Source: Balneolales bacterium (GTDB taxonomy: Bacteria > Bacteroidota > Rhodothermia > Balneolales > Natronogracilivirgulaceae). Taken from it: 22,730 nucleotides of DNA. Shown in pieces: positions 15,859 to 22,730 of this stretch. Where the stretch lies: contig SKYY01000161.1 in assembly GCA_007127665.1 (NCBI GenBank), forward strand, positions 1 to 22,730. Direction: 5' to 3'. Each line of letters begins with the position of its first letter. Positions within the stretch are counted from its first letter, which is position 1. The notes beneath the pieces are model-generated. The model saw only the letters and a program-made list of their open reading frames with translations. It made no database searches and was not told the origin of the DNA. Both the position numbers and the translations under genes were made by a program.

Positions 15859-18555
15859 ATGTCCAGCGGAAACCTGAAAGATAAAGAAATCCCCAAGCAA
15901 TACGACCCCAAGTCCATCGAGGACCAGTGGTATGACTACTGGATGAGTAATGGCATGTTTGAAGCCCGCACCGATTCCGGGAAAGAGCCGTTCACCATCA
16001 TGATGCCCCCGCCAAACGTCACCGGGGCACTCCATATGGGCCACGCACTCCAGGGAGCGGTTCAGGACGCGTTGACGCGGCTGAAACGCATGGAGGGGTA
16101 TGAAGCCCTCTGGCTGCCCGGTACCGATCACGCCGGAATCGCCACCCAGAATGTCGTGGAAAGGGAGCTGAAGCAGAAAGAAAAGAAAAACCGGCACGAC
16201 ATCGGCCGTGAGGCATTTGTGCAAAAAGTGTGGGACTGGAAAGAGAAATATGGCGAGATCATCACCCGCCAGTACAGCAAGCTGGGTGTGAGCTGCGACT
16301 GGAACAGGGAACGGTTCACCATGGATGAAGGACTCTCCCGTGCCGTACAGGAAGCCTTCATGCGCCTGCATGACGAAGGACTGATCTACAAGGGATACTA
16401 CCTCGTCAACTGGTGTCCGGTCGACATGACTGCTATCTCAGATGAAGAGGTTGAACACATTGAGCGCAAAGGACATATGTGGCACGTATCTTATCCATTG
16501 GATGAGGACACTGCGGCCAGGTCAGGCCTCACGCACATCACCATAGCCACCACCCGTCCCGAGACCATACCCGCCGACACCGCCGTCAGCGTGCACCCGG
16601 ACGATGAGCGTTACAGCAAACTCGTGGGCGGACACGCCTGGATTCCGACCACTGGTCGCAAAGTGCCCATCATTGCCGATGATTATGTAAAGATGGATTA
16701 CGGCAGCGGGGCACTCAAGGTCACACCGGCCCATGACGAAAATGATTTCGAAATTGGCCGGCGACATTCGCTGCCCGCCCTGAGCATCATCAACAAGGAC
16801 GGAACCCTGAACGAAGCCTCGGGGAGATACAACGGGCTGGACCGGTTCGATGCCCGGGAAGCCATCGTCAGGGACCTCGAAGCTGAGGGGCTTCTTGTCA
16901 AGGTCGAAGACTATGTCAACCAGATCGGCATATCCAGCCGCAGCAAAGCCATCATCGAGCCGCTGCTCTCGGACCAGTGGTTCGTCAAAATGAAACCCCT
17001 GGCCGAAAAAGCCATGCAAGCCAGCCGTAACGGCGAGTTCTCCTTTTACCCGGGGCGCTGGGAAAACGAATTTTTCCGCTGGATGGAAAACATCCGAGAC
17101 TGGGTCATCTCCCGCCAACTCTGGTGGGGACACCGGATCCCGGTCTGGTACCATACCAAAGAAGACGGTTCCATAGATACCGGCCGAGACTACATTGTCA
17201 GCATCGACCAGCCACATGACGGCATGGTGCAGGATCCCGATGTGCTCGACACCTGGTTCTCATCCTGGCTCTGGCCTTTCTCCACTCTTGGATGGCCGGA
17301 CAAGACACGTGATTTTGACTATTTCTATCCTACTTCCGTCCTGGTATCCGGGTACGACATCCTGTTTTTCTGGGTCAGCCGGATGCTCATGGGCGGCATT
17401 CACTTCACCGGAAAGGCCCCCTTCCGTGACGTCTTCATGACCGGGATCGTTAAGGACAAGCTGGGGCGTAAAATGAGCAAAAGCCTCAACAACGGCATCG
17501 ATCCGCTTGAGATGATCGACCAGTACGGTGCCGATGCCGTCCGCTACTGCCTCATCATACTTTGCGCTCAGGGACAGGATATCAAACTGGATCCCACCAA
17601 GTTCGAGATGGGCCGCAACTTCGCAAACAAGCTCTGGAACGCATTCCGCTTCCTGAACATGCATCTGGACCCGCAAGCAGCGTATGCCAGATCGTGGCCG
17701 TGGGACAAAGACGAAACGGCGGCCCTGCCTCTGCATGACCAGTGGATGATGAGCCGCATCCAGCAGACCATAGAAGCCGTTGACGATGACCTGTCCCGGT
17801 ACCGCCTCAATGAGGCCCTCCTCAAAATCTACTCCCTGGTTTGGGATGATTTCTGCGACTGGTACCTCGAGCTGATCAAACCCGAATACGGAACATCCAT
17901 GGACAGCGATGTTGCCGAGCGGGCGGTTATTCATTTTGAAACACTTCTCGCCCTTCTGCATCCTTTCATGCCCTTTATCACCGAAGAGATCTGGCAGCGT
18001 CTTCGGGACAGAGAGCCGTCAGATGCCCTGATAGTGAGCCGGTGGCCGGAGCACAAAAAGGAACTCTCCTCCGCAGACTCCGTCAGGCGCTTCAGCACCA
18101 TTCAGCAGCTTATCTCCTCGGTCCGCAACATCCGTTCGGAAATGCGGGTGCCCGAACAGCTGGATGTGGATGTTATCATCAAGCCCGCGTCGGATGAGAT
18201 GCAGGAAACACTCTCCAAGCACCGGGCGGTTTTTGAAAAGATGCTCAGAATAAACACATTCACGGTGGATACGGGTGCTGAGCGACCCCGGGCCAGCGCT
18301 TCGGATGTGGTTGGCGGCCATCAGCTGTTTGTCCCCCTCTCCGGTCTTATCGACTTTGAGAAAGAGAAGGTCAGGGTGCGCAAAGAGATAGGCCGCCTCG
18401 AATCTTTCCTCACGTCCGTCGAAAAGAAACTGTCCAACAAGAAGTTTCTGGATAATGCTCCTGACCAGGTTGTGCAGAATGAGCGCAACAAGCAAAGTGA
18501 TGCGCAAGTGAACCTGGAAAAAATGAAAACCATACTTGCCGATCTCGAAGGATAA
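15859..18555 (+). CDS. valS: valyl-tRNA synthetase
   Basis: ValS attaches valine to tRNA-Val and hydrolyses mischarged threonine. The 898-residue class I synthetase has the HIGH-type signature HMGH (59-62) within PPNVTGALHMGHA. TTRPET (231-236) and VTPAHDENDF (288-297) mark the editing domain. The KMSKS loop is at 538-542, the tRNA-binding DWYLELIKPEY region follows, and a charged C-terminal coiled-coil arm (about 835-898) is typical of ValS. The length is within the normal range. The ATG has no Shine-Dalgarno site. It follows rsmB by 164 bases of structured DNA and precedes pcrA by 82. I see no T-box element in the leader. Confidence 0.97.
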   Translation: MSSGNLKDKEIPKQYDPKSIEDQWYDYWMSNGMFEARTDSGKEPFTIMMPPPNVTGALHMGHALQGAVQDALTRLKRMEGYEALWLPGTDHAGIATQNVVERELKQKEKKNRHDIGREAFVQKVWDWKEKYGEIITRQYSKLGVSCDWNRERFTMDEGLSRAVQEAFMRLHDEGLIYKGYYLVNWCPVDMTAISDEEVEHIERKGHMWHVSYPLDEDTAARSGLTHITIATTRPETIPADTAVSVHPDDERYSKLVGGHAWIPTTGRKVPIIADDYVKMDYGSGALKVTPAHDENDFEIGRRHSLPALSIINKDGTLNEASGRYNGLDRFDAREAIVRDLEAEGLLVKVEDYVNQIGISSRSKAIIEPLLSDQWFVKMKPLAEKAMQASRNGEFSFYPGRWENEFFRWMENIRDWVISRQLWWGHRIPVWYHTKEDGSIDTGRDYIVSIDQPHDGMVQDPDVLDTWFSSWLWPFSTLGWPDKTRDFDYFYPTSVLVSGYDILFFWVSRMLMGGIHFTGKAPFRDVFMTGIVKDKLGRKMSKSLNNGIDPLEMIDQYGADAVRYCLIILCAQGQDIKLDPTKFEMGRNFANKLWNAFRFLNMHLDPQAAYARSWPWDKDETAALPLHDQWMMSRIQQTIEAVDDDLSRYRLNEALLKIYSLVWDDFCDWYLELIKPEYGTSMDSDVAERAVIHFETLLALLHPFMPFITEEIWQRLRDREPSDALIVSRWPEHKKELSSADSVRRFSTIQQLISSVRNIRSEMRVPEQLDVDVIIKPASDEMQETLSKHRAVFEKMLRINTFTVDTGAERPRASASDVVGGHQLFVPLSGLIDFEKEKVRVRKEIGRLESFLTSVEKKLSNKKFLDNAPDQVVQNERNKQSDAQVNLEKMKTILADLEG

Positions 18556-18587
18556 GCATTCAGGCAGGTAGCGATCCATCGTGAATC

Positions 18588-18608
18588 AAAAAAGAAGCAA
18601 TCGCTTCT
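18588..18608 (-). terminator. terminator-like hairpin on the minus strand between valS and pcrA
   Basis: AGAAGC-AATC-GCTTCT (18593-18608) is a perfect 6-bp hairpin. On the minus strand the stem runs straight into a T-tract (complement of 18588-18592), the form of an intrinsic terminator. Both flanking genes are on the plus strand, where the hairpin is not followed by T residues. It would therefore stop antisense transcription coming out of pcrA, or it is fortuitous. Confidence 0.35.
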
Positions 18609-18637
18609 GAAAACAGGCTTTTATTTCCCGGTACGTT

Positions 18638-21070
18638 ATGCCAACTTTTGTTTTAAAGAATGATGATGATGCAGAATCAAGACCATCCATCCCACCGTTT
18701 GCCCGGGATGTGAACGAACGCCAGCGGGAAGCCGTGCTGCACACCGATGGCCCGCTGCTCATCATTGCCGGGGCAGGCAGCGGCAAAACCCGCGTACTGA
18801 CATACCGCATTGCCAACCTGCTTTACCAGAAAAAGGCATATCCCAACCAGATCCTGGCTCTTACCTTCACCAACAAGGCCGCACGGGAAATGCAGGAGCG
18901 CATTGCCGCACTCATCGGCGAGCAGGCCAACCGGCTCTGGATGGGAACCTTCCACTCCATCTTTTCGCGCATCCTGCGCATAGAAGCCGAACATCTGGGC
19001 TTTACCCGTGATTTCACCATCTATGACACCGTCGACAGCGACCGGGTCATCAAAACCATCCTGCGGGAACTGAACATCAATCCGCGCGAGGTCAAGCCTC
19101 AAAATGTGCGCTTCATCATAAGCAACGCCAAAAATCAGATGATCGGCCCTGATATGTTCCGCGACAGGTTCGTGCAGAGTTCGCTGGATGATATCACCGC
19201 ACAGATCTATCCCCGCTATCTGGAGCGCTGCAAAAAAAACAACGCCATGGATTTCGACGATCTGCTCATCAAGCCAATCGAGCTGTTCGAGCAGCACCCC
19301 GACATCCTGCGGAAATACCAGGAACATTTCCGGTATATCCTGATCGATGAGTACCAGGACACCAACCACGCACAATACCGTGCCACGAAACTTCTGGCCG
19401 AGGGGCATAATAATATCTGTGTTGTGGGTGATGATTCGCAGAGCATCTACTCCTTCCGCGGAGCCGACATCACCAACATCCTGAATTTCCGCGAAGATTA
19501 CCCCGATTCCGTTCAGATACCGCTTGAGCAGAACTACAGATCGACCAAAGCCATTCTGAAATGCGCCGATTCCGTCATAAAAAAGAACAAATCGCGTCTG
19601 GAAAAGACGCTTTGGACCCATAACGATCAGGGAGAGGTGATCACCGTCCTGGAGAATTACGATGAGCGGGACGAGGCAAACCGCATTGTCCGTACCGTTG
19701 AGGACAGAAAACTTCGGGGGAACCTCTCCTACCGGGATTTTGCCGTGCTCTACCGGACCAACTATCAAAGCAGGGTCCTCGAAGACGCTTTCCGGCGCCG
19801 CGGTATCCCCTACCAGCTGGTTGGCGGAATCTCGTTCTATCAGAGAAAGGAAATCAAGGATGTGACAGCTTACCTGCGCCTGCTTGTGAATCCGCACGAT
19901 GACGAGGCCGTGCTTCGTGTGATCAACGAACCGGCACGCGGCGTTGGCGACAAAACATTGTCCATTCTCCTGGGCATCGCCCGGTCGCAGGAAAAATCAC
20001 TGTGGGATGTGATCAGCGATGTGGAATCGACCGGAGTCTACAAACCGGCCATACCCAGAATCCGCGAGTTCGTGGATTTGATGAACCGCACCCGCGAAAA
20101 GCTCGGCGAAACCGGGATTACCGACACGGTCCGGTTCCTGCTGGATGAGTCCGGCTACGTGCGCCAGTTCATGGAAGAGCATTCCCATGACTCACTGATG
20201 CGCCGTCAGAATGTGATGGAACTGCTCAATGCCATATCCTACTTTGAAAAAAGTAGCAACCAGCCTACGCTGAGTACCTTTTTGCAGGAAATCAGCCTGG
20301 TAACGGACCTTGATGCCCATGATCCCGGCGAGCCAGCCGTGACACTCATGACCGTCCACGGGTCCAAAGGGCTTGAGTTTCCGATCGTATTCATCGCCGG
20401 ACTCGAAGAAGAGCTGTTCCCCATCGGGGGAAGAAGCGGTGAAGAAGTGGATATTGAGGAAGAAAGGCGCTTGTTCTATGTGGCAATCACACGTGCTGAA
20501 AAGCACCTGTATTTCAGTTACGCAAAGAACCGTTTCCGGTTCGGCGAACAGGTTGAAATGAGGCGTTCGCGGTTTCTGGATGAGGTGGATGCGTCTGTTG
20601 TCCGGACCGAAACCGGGGCTACAATCCGGCAAAGCGGATCCGGCAGACGTGAATACCGGAGCACCTACATCTCCTATGACCCGCCTGCTGAAAAACGAAA
20701 TGATGCGTCACCGGGCTGGAAGCGTGGCAGCATGGGAAAAGGTGACGTTCATACCGGCGGAGACGACTCCAGCGGTACCGAAGCCAGCGGAACTGAAGCT
20801 GGCGGCCATGTTTTTGGCAGCGACCGGACTGGTCTGCCGGAATCAGGGTCACGGGAAGACGAAGGAAACGGTATGCGGATCGAATACGAACCGGACACCG
20901 AAGGCAGTGCATGGCGACCCGGCATGGCCGTTATCCACCCGAAATTCGGTGCCGGAAAAATCCTGCAATGCGAAGGACAGGGCGAAAACACCCGTTTGAC
21001 GGTTTTCTTCAAGAATGCCGGCCAGAAAAAACTGGTGGCAAGGCTGGCCAATCTCACGGTTATCGGATAG
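18638..21070 (+). CDS. pcrA: ATP-dependent DNA helicase PcrA/UvrD
   Basis: This superfamily 1A 3'-5' helicase acts in nucleotide excision repair, replication restart and removal of recombinase from DNA. The 810-residue protein shows the Q-motif region NERQREAV, Walker A GAGSGKT (45-51), DEYQDTN (237-243), GDDSQSIYSFRG (from 264), EQNYRS, VHGSKGLEF (573-581) and YVAITRAEK (614-622). A C-terminal Tudor-like domain (about 758-810, WRPGMAVIHPKFGAGKIL) is typical of PcrA and binds RNA polymerase in studied relatives. Between them lies a Gly/Ser/Glu-rich linker (about 665-755) with SGTEASGTEAGG. Start ATG, no Shine-Dalgarno sequence. Confidence 0.96.
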   Translation: MPTFVLKNDDDAESRPSIPPFARDVNERQREAVLHTDGPLLIIAGAGSGKTRVLTYRIANLLYQKKAYPNQILALTFTNKAAREMQERIAALIGEQANRLWMGTFHSIFSRILRIEAEHLGFTRDFTIYDTVDSDRVIKTILRELNINPREVKPQNVRFIISNAKNQMIGPDMFRDRFVQSSLDDITAQIYPRYLERCKKNNAMDFDDLLIKPIELFEQHPDILRKYQEHFRYILIDEYQDTNHAQYRATKLLAEGHNNICVVGDDSQSIYSFRGADITNILNFREDYPDSVQIPLEQNYRSTKAILKCADSVIKKNKSRLEKTLWTHNDQGEVITVLENYDERDEANRIVRTVEDRKLRGNLSYRDFAVLYRTNYQSRVLEDAFRRRGIPYQLVGGISFYQRKEIKDVTAYLRLLVNPHDDEAVLRVINEPARGVGDKTLSILLGIARSQEKSLWDVISDVESTGVYKPAIPRIREFVDLMNRTREKLGETGITDTVRFLLDESGYVRQFMEEHSHDSLMRRQNVMELLNAISYFEKSSNQPTLSTFLQEISLVTDLDAHDPGEPAVTLMTVHGSKGLEFPIVFIAGLEEELFPIGGRSGEEVDIEEERRLFYVAITRAEKHLYFSYAKNRFRFGEQVEMRRSRFLDEVDASVVRTETGATIRQSGSGRREYRSTYISYDPPAEKRNDASPGWKRGSMGKGDVHTGGDDSSGTEASGTEAGGHVFGSDRTGLPESGSREDEGNGMRIEYEPDTEGSAWRPGMAVIHPKFGAGKILQCEGQGENTRLTVFFKNAGQKKLVARLANLTVIG

Positions 21071-21099
21071 TTATTCCGGCCTCTCGCTCCATCCGCAAG

Positions 21100-21167
21100 T
21101 CTCCGTCCCGGCTGTCTCTGTGTCCCGGCAGGTTCTCCGTCCCGGCTGTCCCTGTATCCGACGGGAT
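21100..21167. repeat. 34-bp tandem repeat, two copies
   Basis: Copies start at 21100 and 21134. The first 17 bases (TCTCCGTCCCGGCTGTC) are identical and 24 of the first 26 match, after which they diverge. The repeat lies just after the pcrA stop and runs into a second repeat family. It probably arose by slippage or local duplication in the convergent spacer. Confidence 0.7.
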
Positions 21168-21226
21168 CTCAGATTGGACAGGCCCTCTATCCGACGGGAC
21201 CTCAGACTGGGCAGGCCCTCTATCCG
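21155..21226. repeat. 33-bp tandem repeat, two copies plus a partial third
   Basis: Copies at 21155-21187 and 21188-21220 each begin TATCCGACGGGA and end GGCCCTC. They differ at 3 of 33 positions, all transitions. A third copy starts at 21221 with TATCCG and then leaves the pattern. The length is a multiple of three, so frames across it stay open and read as 11-residue repeats, but no start or domain suggests a protein. Confidence 0.8.
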
Positions 21227-21249
21227 GTCAAAGGGGCCGGACCGGGATA
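21221..21249. terminator. hairpin between the converging pcrA and M50 protease genes
   Basis: TATCCGGTC (21221-21229) pairs with GACCGGGATA (21240-21249) over nine base pairs with one bulged G, around a 10-base loop. It directly abuts the stop codon of the minus-strand protease gene. A competing pairing joins GGCCC (21214-21218) with GGGCC (21234-21238). Neither side has a T-run, so a role as bidirectional transcript end is possible but not of standard form. Confidence 0.4.
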
Positions 21250-21250
21250 C

Positions 21251-22375
21251 TCAGGTTCCCAGTGCCTCGCGGAATTCCACAAACTGCATGATGTCTTTTC
21301 TGGATATGATGCCAACCAGTTCGCCGTTTTCAAGGACCGGCAAGCGACCGCTGCCGGCATCGATCATCTGCATAAGCACATCGTAGGCATCCGTGTCCGG
21401 GTTCACGGCACGCAACGCGTCACGGGGTGTCATAACGTCAGAGACGCGCGTGTACTGCCATTGATCACGTTCCACGGCCTTGACCTGGTTGATCTCTACC
21501 AACCCTACAAACTCTTCGTTTCTCATCACTGGAAAGCAGGAAAACCTGTTTTTGAAGAAATATTCATTCACCAGGTTTTTGAGGCTGACATTCGGGTGGA
21601 CCGTCGATGGATTGGTGGTCATGATCTTTCTGACCGGGATTCCCGACAACCCCTCTCTCATGGCAACCATATAGTACCCGCTTTTTGCCGATTGAAGAAG
21701 AAACATGCCTACGAAGATCCATACGATGCCGGCTATAAGCGCGCCTCCTAAAATCATCAGCACGCCGGTGAACATCAGGGCAAAGGCGAAAATCTGGCCC
21801 ATGGTACTGACAATCCGGGTTGATTTGCGAAGGTTGCCGCTGTAATGCCAGATGGCCGCGCGCAGCATGCGGCCGCCATCCAGCGGAAAGCCCGGCACGA
21901 GGTTGAAAATCACCAACAGGATGTTGATATAGCCGATATACCAGAAAACCCCATGCACCCCTTCCCGTATATGCGGCTCCAGAAGGAAAGCCAGTCCGAG
22001 AAACAGCAGCCCAAGAATGAAACTGCACAGTGGTCCGGCGCCGGCTATCACAAACTCATCCCTTGCGCGTTCCGGCTCCTTCTTCATTTTTGCGAGGCCG
22101 CCGAAGATAAAGAGGATGATTTCCGATATCTCCACATTCCTCTTTCTCGCTGCCAGGGCGTGGGCAAATTCATGCAGAAGAATGGATACGAAAAACAGTA
22201 ATGCCGCCAGCACGCTGAGCGACCAAGCCTCCCATGCGGCCATATTTTCATAATTTTGAGGGAAGAAATATCTGGCCAGCATGAATACAACCAGAACGAA
22301 CATGACAAACCAGCTGTAATCGAGGCCGATCCGGATGTTTTTGTAGGTTCCCAGTGTCAATCCCTGTCTTTGCAT
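21251..22375 (-). CDS. M50 (site-2 protease) family membrane metalloprotease with two CBS domains
   Basis: Site-2 proteases cut substrates within or next to the membrane, often releasing regulators such as sigma factors. The 374-residue protein has an N-terminal membrane region with about six hydrophobic segments (about 17-36, 50-68, 84-95, 107-131, 142-162 and 186-226). It carries the zinc motif HEFAH (68-72) and the third ligand in NLVPGFPLDGGR (158-169, Asp166). Two CBS domains follow (about 245-300 and 310-370), with MTTNPSTVHPNVSL and MTPRDALRAVNPDT as their openings. CBS pairs usually bind adenine nucleotides, so activity may respond to energy state. M. tuberculosis Rip3 has the same architecture. 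No substrate is apparent nearby. ATG start. Confidence 0.93.
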   Translation of the reverse strand: MQRQGLTLGTYKNIRIGLDYSWFVMFVLVVFMLARYFFPQNYENMAAWEAWSLSVLAALLFFVSILLHEFAHALAARKRNVEISEIILFIFGGLAKMKKEPERARDEFVIAGAGPLCSFILGLLFLGLAFLLEPHIREGVHGVFWYIGYINILLVIFNLVPGFPLDGGRMLRAAIWHYSGNLRKSTRIVSTMGQIFAFALMFTGVLMILGGALIAGIVWIFVGMFLLQSAKSGYYMVAMREGLSGIPVRKIMTTNPSTVHPNVSLKNLVNEYFFKNRFSCFPVMRNEEFVGLVEINQVKAVERDQWQYTRVSDVMTPRDALRAVNPDTDAYDVLMQMIDAGSGRLPVLENGELVGIISRKDIMQFVEFREALGT

Positions 22376-22493
22376 TGCGCTTTCACCGCTATTTAGTCAA
22401 AGAGTTTCATTCGCCGACCGCTGCTTTTACATATAGTATCCGTACACCAATCATCATGGCTTGCTCGTTTCATATTACACAAGTACATACCTT

Positions 22494-22522
22494 TAATCCA
22501 GTAATCCAGCGAGATAATCCAG
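22494..22522. repeat. three TAATCCAG octamers
   Basis: Exact copies stand at 22494-22501, 22502-22509 (head to tail) and 22515-22522 (after the five bases CGAGA). They end 5 bases before the first stem-loop element and lie 119-147 bases upstream of the protease start codon. Such clusters often bind a regulator, but no protein can be named. Confidence 0.6.
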
Positions 22523-22527
22523 ATGAG

Positions 22528-22588
22528 ATATTCATGACCGGGCTGGCGCCAGGACACACAGGCGCATGATTAAAATGGTCATGGATAT
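22528..22588. repeat. structured repeat element, copy 1
   Basis: The outer stem pairs 22528-22539 (ending CATGACC) with 22577-22588 (starting GGTCATG): 12 pairs, one of them G-T. The inner stem pairs GCGCC (22546-22550) with GGCGC (22561-22565) around a 10-base loop ending GACACACA, followed by ATGATTA. Its core GACACACAGGCGCATGATTA (22553-22572) matches 18 of 20 positions in copy 2. I know of no named element with this pattern. Confidence 0.65.
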
Positions 22589-22593
22589 TCTAT

Positions 22594-22639
22594 GTGACCT
22601 TGGAAATCCAAAATTATAAACACATGAACCGAAGGTCGC
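22594..22639. repeat. inverted repeat between the two structured elements
   Basis: GTGACCTT (22594-22601) pairs with AAGGTCGC (22632-22639): eight pairs, one of them G-T, around a 30-base loop. The smaller dyad TTGG-AAAT-CCAA (22600-22611) partly overlaps the left arm and would compete with it. It may be part of a larger folded unit with the flanking elements. Confidence 0.35.
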
Positions 22640-22651
22640 GAAGCGCTATGA

Positions 22652-22702
22652 ACATGACAGCCTCCGGCTGACACACAGGAGGATGATTACATCCTGTCAT
22701 GT
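22652..22702. repeat. structured repeat element, copy 2
   Basis: The outer stem ACATGACAG (22652-22660) pairs perfectly with CTGTCATGT (22694-22702). The inner stem CCTCC (22661-22665) pairs with GGAGG (22678-22682) around a loop ending GACACACA, followed by ATGATTA. Alternative hairpins CAGCC-TCC-GGCTG (22658-22670) and AGGATG-ATTA-CATCCT (22680-22695) compete with this fold. The core lies 117 bases after that of copy 1. Similarity may continue to the window edge, so more copies could follow. Confidence 0.65.
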
Positions 22703-22730
22703 GAATTCATTCTGACAATATGAATCATAA

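Larger units (their letters stand above)
22376..22730. other. non-coding stretch upstream of the M50 protease gene, rich in inverted and direct repeats
   Basis: No credible gene is found in these 355 bases on either strand. The left 120 bases must hold the minus-strand protease promoter, but no clear -35/-10 pair is visible. The right part holds three TAATCCAG octamers, two related stem-loop elements and a further inverted repeat between them. The next gene lies beyond the edge. Confidence 0.7.

Noticed and set aside
18677..19897. Minus-strand open frame of 406 codons opposite pcrA
   Set aside because: It lies wholly inside a clear helicase gene and has no recognisable domain; a shadow of codon bias on the opposite strand.
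20911..21386. Extension of PcrA or a repeat protein across the tandem-repeat spacer
   Set aside because: PcrA already ends with a complete Tudor-like domain and a stop at 21070. The frames that stay open over the repeats are out of frame with pcrA and remain open only because the repeat is 33 bases long.
22528..22702. CRISPR array or integron attC sites
   Set aside because: The 117-base spacing, diverged copies and lack of equal spacers exclude CRISPR. The GTTRRRY/RYYYAAC core sites of attC are absent and no integrase is seen.

Overview
The window reads as chromosomal core genome of a Gram-negative bacterium in the Bacteroidota/Rhodothermota/Balneolota neighbourhood. The evidence for that is indirect. 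F1 beta carries the extra segment before its nucleotide-binding core that I associate with Bacteroidota-type AtpD. atpD-atpC stand apart from the other ATP synthase genes. There is a lipid A-type phosphoesterase, and most genes lack a Shine-Dalgarno sequence before the start codon. A Balneolaceae-like organism is my best guess, but the sequence alone does not prove it. No tRNA, rRNA, CRISPR array, insertion sequence, phage gene or recognisable defence gene is present.

Layout. (1) 128-7611, minus strand: nine consecutive genes, read right to left as pfkA, pgi, a deoxynucleoside kinase, yceD (DUF177), rpmF, plsX, fabH, fabD and fabG. The last six form the classic fatty-acid/phospholipid initiation cluster, and acpP is expected just beyond the left edge, where a sigma70-like promoter faces outward. 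(2) 7754-11966, plus strand: a long-chain polyprenyl diphosphate synthase, an LpxH-like UDP-diacylglucosamine hydrolase and a class A penicillin-binding protein, packed or overlapping as an envelope operon. (3) 12078-14080, minus strand: atpD and atpC. (4) 14342-21070, plus strand: rsmB, valS and pcrA, separated by gaps rich in inverted repeats. (5) 21251-22375, minus strand: a membrane-embedded M50 (site-2) protease with two CBS domains, converging on pcrA across a tandem-repeat spacer. (6) 22376-22730: the only non-coding stretch over 300 bases.

The coding content is orthodox: glycolysis feeds precursors, the fab/pls genes start acyl chains, and the LpxH-like, polyprenyl and PBP genes build the envelope. 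The interest lies in the non-coding DNA. The strongest signal is in 22376-22730. Two stem-loop elements of about 55-60 bp share a 20-base core (18/20 identical), lie 117 bp apart and have different but still complementary stems. This suggests selected secondary structure (RNA or DNA) of a kind I do not recognise. Three TAATCCAG octamers stand beside it. Other structured spacers are the 33-34 bp tandem repeats at 21100-21226, nested hairpins between rsmB and valS, a long stem before rsmB, and an inverted repeat upstream of atpD.
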